From NCBI RefSeq assembly GCF_021134715.1, contig NC_060025.1, positions 1,364,001 to 1,428,000 of the forward strand: a DNA stretch of 64,000 bases, read 5' to 3'. Positions 39,201-51,374 of the stretch are shown here, piece after piece. The notes beneath the pieces were generated by a model. That model worked only from the letters and a program-made list of their open reading frames with translations. It searched no databases and was not told the origin of the DNA. The stretch is from Daphnia pulex (Eukaryota; Arthropoda; Branchiopoda; Diplostraca; Daphniidae). The translations under genes were made by a program, and so were the position numbers. Each line of letters starts with the position of its first letter. The stretch's first letter is position 1.

Positions 39201-41812
39201 TGAGTTACAACTCACAGAGACGCCAAAGTCCAATGTGACTCGTCGCTCATCCCGTCGCCGTCGGTTTTCCATGTCATCCGCCGAAGATAGCCCCGCAGAA
39301 AATGAAACAATCCACGAGGAAGAAGAAAGTCAACATGAAAATCAAGTCATCCCAGAGGAAGAAGAGAGTCTACGTGAAAATCAGGTTACCCCAGAGGAAG
39401 AAGAAAACCAACAAGAAAATCAAGTAATCGAACCGGAATTGACGCCTACTTCCGATTCTCAAAGTGGCCAACTTAACCCGGATGAAATTGCCGAGCAAGA
39501 AAGGCAGCGCAAACTCCGCATCCAACGGAGTAGCGTCTTTAAGGTATTAATCGCATTTTCAATATTGTGAACTTTTTCAACAGTTTTGTTTCTTTTCCAT
39601 TCAGAGTCGACTTCATCTGACGGATAGTGAGGCTTCATCCAGTGAGGAGGAGGAAGAAGAAATCCAAGAGCAGGTTCATCATGTGGCTGAAAGTGAAACG
39701 GAGCAAGCTCCTGTGGTTGAAACGGAGCAAACTCTTGCGGTTGAAATGGAACAAACTCCTGCGGTTGAAATGGAAAAAGAGCCCAGTGAGAATCCCGTTG
39801 AGGAGGAAACAGAAGAAGAAGTACCTGAATCCAAAGTGGAACCCAACGAATCTGATGAAGAACAGCTGGAGGAGGGTGGCATTGAAGCTGAAAATTCGGA
39901 AGAATCTAGCCGTTCCGAAGGTTCAACGACGGATGAAAACGAGGAACTGCGGGATATTTTACAAGCCCACGAGAGCGTCGAAATTCCTTACATCCCAAAC
40001 ACTACCATCATCACCACAGGATTGCATCTATCGACGATAGATGAGGAGCGATCCTTAGACCAATCAGTAGCCTCGGCCCTTATCAAATCGGGCAGAAGTC
40101 CTACGCTGGATGCTGTTGGTGAAGAGGAGGAAGCACAAGAGCCTCAGGCAGAGACATTAGAAGAGGCAGCCGAAATGAACACAGAAGAACCTTCTGAATC
40201 AAACGCACATTTAGATACTTTAGAGGTAGCTAAGGTGGAAGACGGATCACTCAGAACTTTTGAACAGTTGCAGCCATTGTCTTCCGAAGATGAAGAAACG
40301 ACTGTACCGACCCTCCCGAAAAGGGGTAGAGGACGACCCAGGTCGTCAAAACTCGTTACTCAAGTTTTGCTTCCATTTAACTCGAGACGGAGCATCTGGG
40401 ATAGCGATAACCGTGAAGATCGGGATCGTTCGCCTGAAGGCTACACCTCTGAGCCACCACAGACGTTTGAAGATATTCTTGACGCCACAACCAAGAAGAG
40501 AACAAGGAGAAACAGTTCATCCGTCCCCAGCGTTTCTTCGCAAGTTGTAACTCGACGTCGATCCACCCGTCTGTCGACTTCCATTAGCGAAGCTCCTCCC
40601 ACTCCTATCAACGAGGAAGCAGCTTTCTCAACAGCGATGGCTGCCCTCGAAACTACTCCGCAAAAGTCTACCAACAAGAGGTATTCAGGTTTGGCCGAAC
40701 AATCATCGGCTCCGCCTAGTTGCGAAGTTAGCCCGTCCGACAGTACCTATTCCGGAAGGAGTAGCGCGCCAGGTACTCCAATGCGACGATCTGCCCGGAT
40801 ATCAGCCTTGCGCGATAGAACTCCTGAACCGACGGCCTCAACGGATGCACTTTTAGCTGGTCTTGCCGGACGCATTCGCAGACACAGTTCTGGTCCTGGA
40901 GGTCCCGATGTGACGACGGCTTCACCTTTGCGGCGATCCGGTCGAAAGTCCAATGTTTCCAGAGACAATTCGCCAACGGATAGTTGGACGTCAGAACCGC
41001 CTCCACAGAGTACCAGCCGGGAATTGACACCCAGTCGGAGGAAACACACGCCGGCCAAGGGGTTGCTGCTGAGAAGCGCCCAAAAATCGGTGGCCCTCAA
41101 TTTGTTCCCTGTTGAAGAAGAGAAGGAAACCGAATTCCAGCTACCGGAAGAATTTCATCACAAGATGCAAGCCGGATTGTCATATCAGGATCTCTCTGTT
41201 GCCCCAGTGGACTCGGACGAGTCCATTAGTCACGATGAAATGTCTCTCCAAAGTGATAGCAGCAGCGTCAAGAAACAGAAGAAACCTCGCAGCCGACCTT
41301 CGTCCGTGTCGTCCGTGTCGTCCGGCCGTTACAACCTGCGACGAGGTGCTAGTGTACGACCTTCCGAGTTGGACATCATTTCCGAAGAAGCCGCTGCTGC
41401 AGCAGCTGCGGAATCGGCGACTTCCAGCAACAAGCGAAGTCGAGAAGATGGTTCAGAAGAAAGCTCAGACCAAGGAGAACAAGCTGGTCCGTCTCAGGAA
41501 GAACCAGTTGAGGAAGGAGAGGGAGACGAAGGTGAAGAGTCGAGCCAAAAAGCGGCCCAACCCAAGAGGGTGGTTCGCAATAAGAAAAGAAAGACCACCA
41601 ATAAACAGGAAGAAGAAGGTCCGGGTAAGTTTTGCTTTTTTTTTAAATTGATTATTCCTTTAATTTAATTAACTTAATTTATTCATAATTGTGTAGAAGA
41701 GCTACGTTTCGCTCCCACATCCCGACCACCGCCTAAAAATCTTCCGAAACGAGATCCGGTCATCAAAGCTCGAACTTCGTCTGTGCGACGTTCGATGCGA
41801 CTGGATAAATAA
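33213..41812 (+). CDS. AHCTF1: ELYS/AHCTF1-type nucleoporin with AT-hook
   Basis: Nine exons join in phase to 2,698 aa: 33213-33321, 33384-33628, 33692-33954, 34016-34209, 34269-34513, 34575-35072, 35137-39543, 39605-41624, 41697-41812. Residues 1-~500 read as the N-terminal beta-propeller. The helical ELYS domain lies at about 735-970 (YPPPSLYALLSAYLRP, LVQYVFMDLTWIYGP, ALSYIRRNRNQ). The rest is disordered: serine clusters and long Glu/Asp runs (about 1310-1800), then a basic C-terminal third with an AT-hook (KRGRGRPRSSK, near residue 2225) and RRS/RRST patches. ELYS docks on chromatin and recruits the Nup107-160 complex to seed nuclear pores after mitosis; AT-hook and basic tail are the chromatin-binding parts. 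Exon 7 alone is 4.4 kb. Two SGYSQVEPDLE repeats sit in the acidic region. Antisense open frames over this gene are compositional shadows. Confidence 0.92.
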
Positions 41813-42224
41813 GAATTGGTGCACCAATACTAAAAGGAACATAAATCGATTACTCATAAAACAAGAAAATAGGAGAACCAGAAAAGAGATAACTTAATTT
41901 TTTTTTCTTTATTATTTTAAGTCGAATTCCCCCCCCCCTCCTCCGCCTACCTGTTTAGTTATCATAATATTATGTAATTGGCTTTATCATTCATCAAAGT
42001 GAATAAAATGATGTGGTAATGAAATTCATATAAAAAAGGCTTCCCTGGTAAAACGATAGGTGGTGGTTGCGTGTGTTTTGGACATGTTTCGAGCGGAGTA
42101 CTGTCTCCATGACAACGGGGGGTTTCAAGCGAACCAAACAGTCGAGTGTATTTGTTAGTGGTCTGGTGGCCTGCGAACAATGAATTGAAATCACGGACGC
42201 ACGAAAGGCTTTTTTATTTATGAC
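41813..42224. promoter_or_regulatory. ELYS 3' end and IFT74 upstream region
   Basis: A 412-bp spacer between co-directional genes. It holds a C-run with CTCC words at 41929-41945 and an AATAAA signal near 42002. The last ~200 bases presumably hold the IFT74 promoter; no X-box was confirmed by eye. Confidence 0.35.
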
Positions 42225-44748
42225 ATGGAAAGACCTCAAACTCGACGTGGAAGTTCCGATACCAGTTCCTTTTGGGAGCAGCAACAACCAGAGAGCAACA
42301 ACAGCAGTCAAGGTGGTGGAGACGGCGGAATTACTAACTCATCATCTAGACCCTTGACGAGAATGGTAATTTATTTACATATTTGAAACTGTTTGACGAA
42401 TTTAACCAAAAATTTTTTTCAAATACTTAGGCGAATGAATACGGAGTACAGAAACCAGCCGCAGGAATTATGTCAGCTGGATTTGCACAGCGGATTTCAA
42501 CTGTCAACCGACCAGGATCTCGCGTCGGCACTGCCGCATCAGGAGCTAACGCAATGCGGGCAGTTACAGCTTACAATTACGTACGATTACCCTTTATTTT
42601 ACACGATCACATTATATGATTATTTCAAATTTCTGAATAGAATGCAGCTGCTGTTGAACGACCAACAACCCAGCAAGGACTTGGAGGATTGAAAACAGCT
42701 TCAAGAGGTCTCCCACAGAGGCAAATACAAGACAAGTCTTATTGTAATAAATAGCAAAATTTAAATATCAAAAGAAAACTGTGCTAACCAAACTTTCTCT
42801 TTTCAGATCTGGGTGTTTTGCGAGCCAAAATGACGGAAGTGAATGCCGAAATGGCCAAGCTCACTAAAGGGATTGAGAAAAATAACAAGGAATTGCAAAG
42901 TCTACCATCTTTGGAAAAGAGGGTCAAAGAAATGGCGGCGGAAATTACAGGTATTATTTTCCTATTTTCGCTGTTCTGTTTAACATCCAATGAAACATGT
43001 TCTATTGTGACGAGGTAGATTTGCAGAGTCAGGCTGCCGATTTGAATTTACTCCAAGAGAAGATCGCCATCAGCAGCGACGCCGCTCAAATGGAGATTGA
43101 ACTTCAATCGTTACTTGTCCAGAACGAACGAGAAGCTCACGAAGCCGAAGACCTTTTCGACGTTGTCAAAACAGTCAAAGAAAAGATTGCAGCGTTAGAA
43201 AGAGAAATACAAATGGTGAGTTCCTGAGTGTATACTAAATAGCATTTGTCATCTTAACTGAAATGTGTCTTATATTTAGGAAAACGACGAAGCTGAGAAA
43301 TTCATCACGACCTTAACACCAGGAGAGCAGGAAAAGTACTCTCAACTGAGGACTGAACAGAACATACTGGCCAAAGAAGTTGAGAATACAACCACCCAAT
43401 TGAGTGCACTGGAAACTAGGGCTCGGAAACTGGAAGAAGAACTACGTCCGTTTCCAGTTAGTTCGTTTTGACTTTAAATTTCTTAACTTGTTAATGACTT
43501 ATCCCTTAATTGCCAATTGCAGGCGAAAGAAGAAATGTTTCGATTGCGCAAAACTGTAGTCGAATTGGAATTCAAACACGAGCAAATGAAAGAACAAGAC
43601 GCTAAACGTCTTGACCCCGAAGGCGAACGAGCCCAGCTGGTGGCCAGTGTCAAGAGTGACAATGCCGAAGTGGCAGCCATGGAGCAACAAATCAAGGAAC
43701 TTTTGAGCGAGACGGAAAGATTGCAAAATGAACTCCAGGAAATTGACAATGTATGTCAGATTTTTCTAAATTTTCCTTTAGTTTTCTTTTCGACTAACTT
43801 TTAATTTTCCATTCAAGACATACGAAGAGAGTCAGAGCGAACGAGGTCAAAAGTACCGAGACTTGAGGAAACGGGAGCAAGTCATGGACGAATTTTTGAA
43901 CTCGTGGGAAGACAATTACGCCGGTGAAATGGACCGTCTGAGAGAGCTCGAGACTCTCATCATGCAAACTTTGAATAAGGTTGGCAAACAGCAGTCGCTA
44001 ATGCAGTTGGTCCCGAGGTAAAGTTTCATTGTAATTGCCATTTATTATTTACGACTAATTTGGCTTATCTGTAGCATATCGGAATACTCGACGGCCAAGG
44101 AAGACTACCTGGTGAAAGAAGGAGAATTGGAGAAATCTCGTGCGACAGTTGAAGGCATCGCCATCGAATACCAACGATTGCAAAACAATTTGCAAAAGGT
44201 AAAAACACATCCTTCCACGTTTTACGAGCGTCATTTAGAGTATGGATTATTGAACTAGATGGAGGACCTAGAGAATAAAATTCAAGGCGAATTAAAGACT
44301 TTGAAAGATCAGCTGGAAACCATACAGACAAACTCCATCAAATTCACTGGCGTTGATGACTTGAGACACGAAACTGAAGAAAAAAGAAACCGACTCTTAT
44401 TGGAACAGGATGATTTAGCTGATAAGAAAAGCGAAATTCAAGCTCGGGTTAATCAACTACAAGTCCAGTGCGATAACCTACAGGTAACCAAAACAATCAA
44501 GTTAAGTCTATTGGGCGAAGCGAGTAAGTAAGTTGAATGGTTGTTTCCAGGTGGAACTAGATAAGAACGAGACACATGTAACCCTTCATGTTTTCGATGA
44601 AAAACTTCGTTTGCTCGAGGAAGATAACGAGTCGATGTCAAAATTTATCAATGAGATTCAAACCACTTACGACATCCCGGCACGTCGTGACGCCACGATG
44701 GAAATCGTACGAAAGTACATGGACAATCTGCAATTGACACACACATAA
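42225..44748 (+). CDS. IFT74: Intraflagellar transport protein 74 homologue
   Basis: Eleven exons join in phase to 628 aa: 42225-42365, 42431-42580, 42641-42743, 42807-42950, 43019-43215, 43280-43456, 43523-43750, 43818-44017, 44075-44198, 44259-44483, 44551-44748. The N-terminus is basic and Ser/Gly-rich, followed by the diagnostic block RPTTQQGLGGLKTASRGLPQ and DKSYYLGVLRAK (about residues 100-140). The rest is nearly continuous coiled coil (EKRVKEMAAEIT, LQSQAADLNLLQEKI and so on). IFT74 pairs with IFT81 in the IFT-B complex and helps carry tubulin into cilia. Human IFT74 is about 600 aa, so this is full length. In arthropods cilia are confined to sensory neurons and, in some, sperm. The stop is 109 bp from the stop of the convergent glucosidase II beta gene. 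Confidence 0.93.
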
Positions 44749-44857
44749 GATGAAAAATATTATACACAAAAAAAAGTAAGTTCATTTGTAAGTGTATTGC
44801 AAAAGGAATGTTGCTTGGAAAGCAAATAAAGTTGTTTGCACAGTAATTCAGAACTCT

Positions 44858-46828
44858 TTACAACTCGTCGTGAATTTCCGAATCACCATCGTCGGGTTTC
44901 TTGGGTTCACCACAGGCAGCAGGCGTCGTGAATTTCATTTCGTATTCACAACGGTTAGGCTCGGAAACGGAAAGGAGTTGATTCTCCATTCCGCAAGACA
45001 AGTGAACCTTGAGAGACCGCTGGGGACCGTTCCAGCATTGAACTCCTTTGTCGTACTTCATGGCGCCGTATTTGTTTTCTGCGGGACCATCCCAAGAATC
45101 CCAAGATCCTAGACGAGTCTCACTGCCGCCATGTTTGGGACGTTGACTCCCGTTATCGAACGGGCACAATTTGTAAGTGTATTCCCTATCACTGTACTCG
45201 TAGCACTGACCGTCCATCGGCTGGTATTCTTCGTTCGGGCCGTAGTCTTTGGAATTGGATTCTTCCAACTGACGGATTTCTCGCTCGAGGTCTCTCAGTC
45301 GTCGATCAGCTTCATCATAGGAATTACGGGCTTTATTGGCCGCTTGAAAAATAGAGAGGTAATGTTTAGACTAACACTTTGATTTAATATTGTAACATGC
45401 TAGTTACCTTCGATAAGCTCTTGTGTCTCGGCATCATATTCCACTGAATTAGGAGTAACAGGGGAAGGTTTCACCGGTTCTGCTTCTTCTTCGTGTTCCT
45501 CGTCTTCTTCTTCTTCTCCCTCAGTCTGTGCAACATTTTTACTGTTAGTTTAATACTGAGTAGAACTTTAGTCTGTAGATTTACTTCTGGCATAGATTCG
45601 TCTTGTTGATGGTCATCAGGCAGTGGGATTTCTCCAGTTTGCTGATCAGGTTGAGATGGGTTTTCCAAGCCTTGAGCTTTCATGACAAAGGGTTTAATCA
45701 AAGGCCAGCCGGTAGCGATGAAATCGCTTTTTTCCATTTCTTCTTCGTTGTGCAAAAAGAATTTGGCTTCATCAACAGTGACTGTGCCGTCTTGATTCTG
45801 ATCAAACGCTACGTGGGTTTGAAGTTCCTCGACTTGAAGCTTACCATCTTGATTGCTGTCTAGCCAATCAAATGCCTATAGGAAAAAAAAACTGTAATTA
45901 AAATAGGGTAGACTAGGATATAAATATGATAAGGCATTACTTTGGAAGCCTCAGTTTCTTGCTTGGATCTTTCAATTTCCTCCTTTTCTTTCACAGCTTC
46001 TTGTTCAATTTGACGATATTTATCTAGGGCTTGCCTTTCAGGCTCTTCTGCTTCATGTTTCTCCCTTTCCTTTTCAGCACGCAGGGCTTCTGCCTCCACT
46101 TGTTCAGCTTTCAAAGCCATATTCCTCTCTTGTTGAGAAAGTTTAGCTTGTCTTCCCTTATTAATGTACTCCAACTTGATGGCATAGCCTTGACTTTCCA
46201 ACTCATATCTGTAGAAACAAAATGAATTTAGAAAACACTAGATAGACTCATTCTACAAATAACAAAAAGAATTATACCTTCTTTGGGCTTCTTCCTGGGC
46301 TGCTGAACCAAGTTCTTTACATGTGTTGACACAATTGGCACCTGACTGGTATTCATCAGCAGCATCACAACAGTCACAGATCCCATCATTGACCCGAGAA
46401 GAAGGAACAATCATTGCTTCATGGCCTAAATTGCGACAATAAAATGAGCCATTGGGGCAAGCAGAAGTCCCTGGTTCATCGCTACCATCCTGTAATAGAC
46501 AATGATTATAAACACTTCATTTACAATATATTGAAGTTATGTACCTGACAGTCACAGTAATCATCATTAACATATCTAAAAGGGAATGTTGCACTGCCAT
46601 CTAAGCAAGTAAAATCAGCATCTGGGCTATAAAGAGAAGCTCCTGCAAAGGAAAAAAATGTCAGCCATACAAATTAAAACTTTTACTAAAATATTTACTT
46701 GCTAACGAAACTCCTCGCGGACGTGTTACTTGGGTAGCAGTAACCGTAGTTTGTTTCCAGAGAACTGCTGACGCACACAAAATGAGTACATTTTGAAAAA
46801 TGATTGCGCGAAATTCTTTATGAAACAT
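44858..46828 (-). CDS. PRKCSH: Glucosidase II beta subunit (80K-H type)
   Basis: Seven exons join in phase to 533 aa: 46699-46828, 46545-46642, 46278-46489, 45941-46208, 45585-45875, 45408-45525, 44858-45342. There is an N-terminal hydrophobic signal sequence (IIFQNVLILCASAVL). Next come two LDLa-like cysteine modules (DDYCDCQDGSDEPGTSAC, NDGICDCCDAADEY), a Lys/Glu-rich coiled coil, two EF-hand loops (DSNQDGKLQVEE, DQNQDGTVTVDE; residues ~240-275) and an acidic linker. The C-terminal MRH lectin domain (about 400-515) has GQCYEYSDREYTYKLCPF and ends in NRCEYEMKF, with its mannose-binding Gln, Arg, Glu and Tyr positions apparently kept. The final four residues are HDEL, an ER retrieval signal. 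The protein holds the catalytic alpha subunit in the ER for glucose trimming of N-glycans. Its 5' end is 498 bp from the divergent BTB gene. Confidence 0.94.
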
Positions 46829-47326
46829 TTTTCAGAACCCTGGTTTTCTATAATTTTTCTTAAGCTGAAAAAGTCAAAAGAATCCTTTTTAAGGTAGCCT
46901 AAGCAACCGGCTATCCACAGAAAACTGACGTCTGACGTGTAAACGAAAGAAAATCTAATATGCGGAAATGGTTGGCGGACTGGCGGTTGAAGAGTTCCCC
47001 TGGTGGCATTTTGTGGTAATATTATTTCCAAAGGCGGCAAGACGGCAGGCGCAGGCCTACAGGCTACAGCAATGCAGCACAGCATTCAAAGATCATCTTA
47101 TTAAGGATTTAGTCTGCTTACTATTCTCAAGTAAACTTTTCAACATCCGATTTAACTTATTCCAAAAAGATAAGGTAAAATTTCTCTGAAAACATATTTC
47201 GTGGTGTATTGATAAGAAATGTTTTTACGTGATGGAGTCTAAACTATAAGTTTTATTTTTCTAGTGACTTCATTCTGATTCACTTGTGTTTCTAAAACCG
47301 TGGCTTGTTGCTTGCTAGACATAAAA
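46829..47326. promoter_or_regulatory. Divergent promoter region, glucosidase II beta / BTB gene
   Basis: A 498-bp spacer between head-to-head start codons must hold both promoters. A GGCGG/GGTTGGCGGAC-rich patch lies at 46968-47060. There is no clear TATA box. A CTAG acceptor-like site ten bases before the BTB ATG (47318) hints at a 5' UTR intron. Confidence 0.45.
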
Positions 47327-48412
47327 ATGTCCGTCGATTCCCCCATTATATTGGTTGAAGAAATACGTCTCGGTTTGTTTCGAATTTACTGGGAGTTAGA
47401 CAACAGCATGTGGAAAAAAGAAGATGTCTACCAAGAAGAATTTGAACTGTGTGGATCGAAGAAGGGTAGAGAATTCTACCTCAATTTTGAACTCCAAGTA
47501 GTTGCAAGCAAGAATAGACCTTACGACTTCAAAATAACAATTGAAGATCTCTTGTGTACTGATGGTAATGATTCTGAAAAGGAAGAAAAAGAATCAACAT
47601 CCCAATCTCAACAAGAACAACCACAGTCCAAACGTCAAAAGTTAAATAAATCAACAGTGCCATCCAACATGCTGCCAGCTATGTTCCCCACCTACGTGTG
47701 GTTAGATAGCCATGTCAGTTCCACCAATGAGCTGCCACTTTTGGAAGATGAAGAAGGAATTTGGGAAGTGGCAGTTACTAACCCGAACATACAACCCTAC
47801 ATCGCTGTATGGATGGATTTCGGGACCAACGAAGTGAAGGAAAAACACGTCATTACCGGACTAGCCGATATGTTCCACAACCAAAAGCAATGTGATGTTC
47901 AGTTCGAGTTCAACGACGGGCAATCTGTTGGTGCTCACATAGTCATCCTGTCCGCCGGCAGCCCTGTATTTGCCGCAATGTTTCAGTCGGATTTCTTGGA
48001 GACCAAAACGCGTAAAGTAACCATCGTCGACGTCGAAATTGCTGTCTTTAAACAGTTACTCATCTTTCTGTACACTGGTAATGCTCCCAGATTAGCGGAG
48101 GAAAGCATCACGCGTCTACTCTTCGAGTTGGCTGATAAATACGGTGTTGGTGCTTTAAAGGATGAGTGCGTCGACGTGTTACTTACTCAATTCAACATTG
48201 AAAACGTTATTGACATGATGGTTTGGGCTCATTTTCACTCAATCGAAGAACTTTCTCAGAAAGCCATGAAGTTCTTGGTGAAAAACTTTCGCAAGCTCTG
48301 CGTCCAGCCCGAATGGATGGAACTGATGAAAAATCACCCTGATTTGTGCCTCCGTGCTAACCAACAAATGGCCGAACTTCTGCCCAAAACTGAATCGGAA
48401 GATTCAGAGTAA
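47327..48412 (+). CDS. MATH/BTB (SPOP-like) protein, intronless
   Basis: One uninterrupted 361-aa frame. Residues 1-~165 resemble a divergent MATH domain (REFYLNFELQVV, YDFKITIEDLL) with an inserted acidic/Gln-rich stretch (~85-115) that ends in a basic patch (SKRQKLNK). Residues ~180-290 are a BTB/POZ domain: KQCDVQFEFNDGQSVGAHIV, LSAGSPVFAAMF and VFKQLLIFLYTGN are diagnostic. The last ~70 residues look like the start of a BACK/3-box helix bundle. SPOP-type proteins are substrate adaptors for CUL3 ubiquitin ligases; that role is inferred. The lack of introns contrasts with its neighbours and suggests a retrocopy or a member of an intronless family. The ATG at 47327 is chosen because the upstream frame has only GTG. 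The stop overlaps a possible donor (CAGA/GTAACT), so a spliced longer C-terminus using an acceptor at 48714 is possible. Confidence 0.83.
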   Translation: MSVDSPIILVEEIRLGLFRIYWELDNSMWKKEDVYQEEFELCGSKKGREFYLNFELQVVASKNRPYDFKITIEDLLCTDGNDSEKEEKESTSQSQQEQPQSKRQKLNKSTVPSNMLPAMFPTYVWLDSHVSSTNELPLLEDEEGIWEVAVTNPNIQPYIAVWMDFGTNEVKEKHVITGLADMFHNQKQCDVQFEFNDGQSVGAHIVILSAGSPVFAAMFQSDFLETKTRKVTIVDVEIAVFKQLLIFLYTGNAPRLAEESITRLLFELADKYGVGALKDECVDVLLTQFNIENVIDMMVWAHFHSIEELSQKAMKFLVKNFRKLCVQPEWMELMKNHPDLCLRANQQMAELLPKTESEDSE

Positions 48413-49090
48413 CTATTCTTTTCTTTGATAAAATATGTTGTGTTCATTTTTTTCTCGAGTTTTTGCCGAGTTTGTGTCCGTTGATAAATAGCATATGTTT
48501 GGCTTCGAATTTGTTCAACTGAAAGAGAAGGTATCTGCAAATGTGAAGCCAACTGTAATCTTTGAAAGTCTTGATATCCTTCAGATAAATTTAAATTTCA
48601 CATTTAATGTATTAAAGAGCATGTGCAATTTCGCGTGAAAACATCATAATTTAAAAACAAAATTATTTCGTCGAGTTTTTTTTTTTTGAATTGCATTCTT
48701 TCTTTTTTATTTCAGTTCTTCAGAAAATCCTCGTTTGCAAATTAGTGGAGGTAAAAACATTTTCTTTATTTCTATCCTTATTCACGTATTTTATTATCTC
48801 TAACATACTGTTCCTTGTATTTTAAAAGTCACAACTGTTCAGAAATTCGACATCAGTCTTTCTTAATCAAAATTTCAGCAGCATCGAAAATTTTTCCAAC
48901 GAAGTGTTGTTTTAGTATAGTAAGGATAAAAGGGGGGAAATAATTATAATCAAAGGGTTATGAAGATTGGAGAGGACAATCGTCGAGCTAAAATCAAGTA
49001 AGATAATATACACAATTTTGTTTCTTTTGCTAAGAGACTTAAAAAGTACGAGGAGGAGGAGGACCTTCAAGTTTCAAATGACAACTCGTC
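48413..49090. other. Spacer with an isolated exon-like segment
   Basis: AT-rich. A strong pyrimidine tract and acceptor at 48700-48714 is followed by a 35-base GC-balanced segment and a GTAAAA donor. It could be a 3' exon of the BTB gene or an exon of the TRMT44-like fragment. A second exon-like piece (GTTATGAAGATTGGAGAGG...) ends at a GTAAGA donor near 48998. Confidence 0.35.
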
Positions 49091-49094
49091 TAGG

Positions 49095-49479
49095 AAGAAC
49101 ATTCGTAGTACCAGGTTTATTCCCGGGTGTCCCACCCCTTTAACGTGGTTGAAAAGTGAAACAACACGTAGGGCATATCAGCTTGACATATTCGAACTGG
49201 AAGACGACCATCCGGTTCTTGCAACAAACAGCTGCAATGCATATTGCTAAACTCTCCCAACTTCCCCGGGAATGGAATCGGGGTGGGGAAATTAAATTTA
49301 CAGATTTGGTGACACTAGTTCATCAGGACTTCAAAGATTACGATCAGTTAAAAAGCGAGTGCGGAGGAATTCAGACTTTATTGTGAAACCATATTTTTGT
49401 TGTGCAAAACAAGTGCGTTCGTTTTCGTGCTCCCAAGGAGTTGTCGGTTGAGGAATGGCGAAATCAACAGAAGCAATAG
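49095..49479 (+). pseudogene. TRMT44-like tRNA methyltransferase 3' fragment with in-frame TGA
   Basis: The plus strand encodes a segment like the C-terminus of TRMT44, the tRNA(Ser) uridine-44 2'-O-methyltransferase. It contains REWNRGGEIKFTDLV, then LKSECGGIQTLL, a TGA at 49384-49386, and a further 30 codons in the same frame (NHIFVVQNKCVRFR...SVEEW) to a TAG at 49477-49479. In the family the residue after TLL is usually Arg, so the TGA fits a CGA-to-TGA change. An upstream block (FIPGCPTPLTWLKS, about 49113-49155) also fits but lies in another frame. Methyltransferase-core exons are not visible upstream. It is best read as a decayed fragment; a sequencing error or a real stop codon cannot be excluded. 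Family recall is from memory, without alignment. Confidence 0.5.
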
Positions 49480-50194
49480 AACATAGAAGCCTACTAAAGC
49501 AACTAAAATTTCCCGCCTGGATACCATTGGTCGCTTATCTTTGGGAAATTTAACTGTGTCATTGGCAACCATCTCTCCACCCATGACTTATGTGTGCTTT
49601 TACTGCTTTATCAGTTTGAAGTTTGAATTCTTAAGTCGTAACTTTTTTAGGCGGTTGAGTTGCGCAAATTGGCAACGCTGCTTCAATTTCCACGAAAGTT
49701 CGTCTGCTCGCCTATGCTCATCAAATGCAAAAGTCAAAACGGTCAAAACATCAGAATTCTATTGTATCTTGTAAGTCGTAAACTCATAGAGTGTGGTTGT
49801 TCGTTGATTACTTTCAACGCGGTTGCAACAGAGAAGTCAAACCAAGGAAATGTGCGATCTACAAATCGGTAGGCGTCTAAGTGTGACAAAAGTATCTGCT
49901 TTCCAAGACTAAGAGTGTATGTACGTATCAAGCTTCATTGCGGCTTCCTTCTGAAAACAACTTCAGCTCAAGGTTTTAAAGTAAGTTTTTTGTAACATAA
50001 TTAAGTCTCATTAATTTATAAACATTTCTCATTTTCCGTATTTGTAAAAATCCGATCATTTCCCTAATATATTCATTCTTTCTGTACTTCTGATGGTTAC
50101 TAAATGTTTCTCTAACACGGTAACTGTTTATTTTGTATCAAGACGAACCTGATTTTTGAGATCCTCTTTGAATTTCCATTCAGTTTTGTATGTC
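49480..50194. other. Spacer before the visible palindrome arm
   Basis: No supportable gene. The palindrome's right arm leaves the window at 64000, which pairs with about 50195. Whether this spacer also belongs to the left arm cannot be seen from here. Confidence 0.45.
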
Positions 50195-51374
50195 AATAGA
50201 AAAAAATCCCAAGCCAAAATCACCCTTAATCGAAATTTTACCTGGACGTTCCTGACCAGATCCAGATTTTTGCTAGAAACAGTCCATTTCAACCCAAATT
50301 TTCCGAATTGAATTTTCTTTTCGTAAACTTCCGACGTGCCGGCTGTTTTGGTTGACGAAGAAAATGTTGAGACTGTGTAGCGTCACTCTATGTACGCTAG
50401 AACTAGAAGATGATCTGCGTCCTACTCGTCCTATTGTTGTCAGGCTTGTTTCATGTATTTATTTCGATTTATTTAAACTAAAACGTGTTTATAAATTTCC
50501 TTAAAAGAAAGCTGTAAATAATTGAAGACCAGAGAGTAGATTCCTTTGTTTACTTTTGATGTAATTTTACGTAAAATCTTAAGATGTGGTTTTATGTGAT
50601 TGAAATTTCATCGTTTACCCCTTTTTTTTGGTAATTGGGTAAGCTTGTTTACCCTTAAACTATGAAATCTCTTACATCTTAACAAATTTAAGTAACCGCT
50701 TAATTCTACTTTACTCCGTTTATATGGCTCGTAGGCCTAGTGAACAGAAAGTTACCGACGACGATGAGTAAATGTTCGTAAATGTTTCGTTTTTTTCGTG
50801 GTTTCGTATCAATTCAACTATTTTTTCTCTATGTGCGTTACTTTATAATATCTTAGGTTAAATTTTGGTATATTTTCAACATTTTCCAACTGATGCAGTG
50901 TTTATTAATTATTTTTCAATTACCATTGTAGAGTTCAACCTGCAGACGGGCCGGCCAGTTTGCATGTCCTTAACGCTTGAAGGTCACGAGGAAGATTACG
51001 TAAAACTGTCAATGCGGTGGTGTAAAGGTTGGGTGAGAACTGGACGTGTTGCATCATTATCAAGCAGGTACAAAAGCCGCAAGGCTCAGCCATTTGGTTT
51101 TCATTTTGATTTTGGTTTTTGTTTGATTTTGGTTTTTGTTTGATTTTGGTTTTTGTTTGATTTTGGTTTTTGTAGACCCATCCCCAGCAACATCAACCTA
51201 AAGAAGGAAAGCCCAGTTTGCATTTCCTTCACTTTCGAAGGTCACAGAGATCATTACGAAAAACGTGCCATGTGACGGCGGAGAGGTTGGGTGAGAACGA
51301 CACGTGTAACATCATTATCAAGCAGGTTCAAAAGCCGCAAGGCTTTAGAGGTGGGTCAGGGTGAGAAAAAGTCT

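Noticed and set aside
35133-41100. Many 60-130 aa minus-strand ORFs over ELYS
   Set aside because: They are shadows of the acidic and Ser-rich coding strand, and the plus frame is the one that joins by phase-consistent splicing.
47300-47326. Nine-residue N-terminal extension of the BTB protein
   Set aside because: The upstream codon is GTG, not ATG; the ATG at 47327 is the normal choice.
49378-49584. 68-aa single-pass membrane protein on the minus strand
   Set aside because: It overlaps antisense the conserved TRMT44-like frame and matches no small membrane protein I know. Possible, but not supported enough to list.
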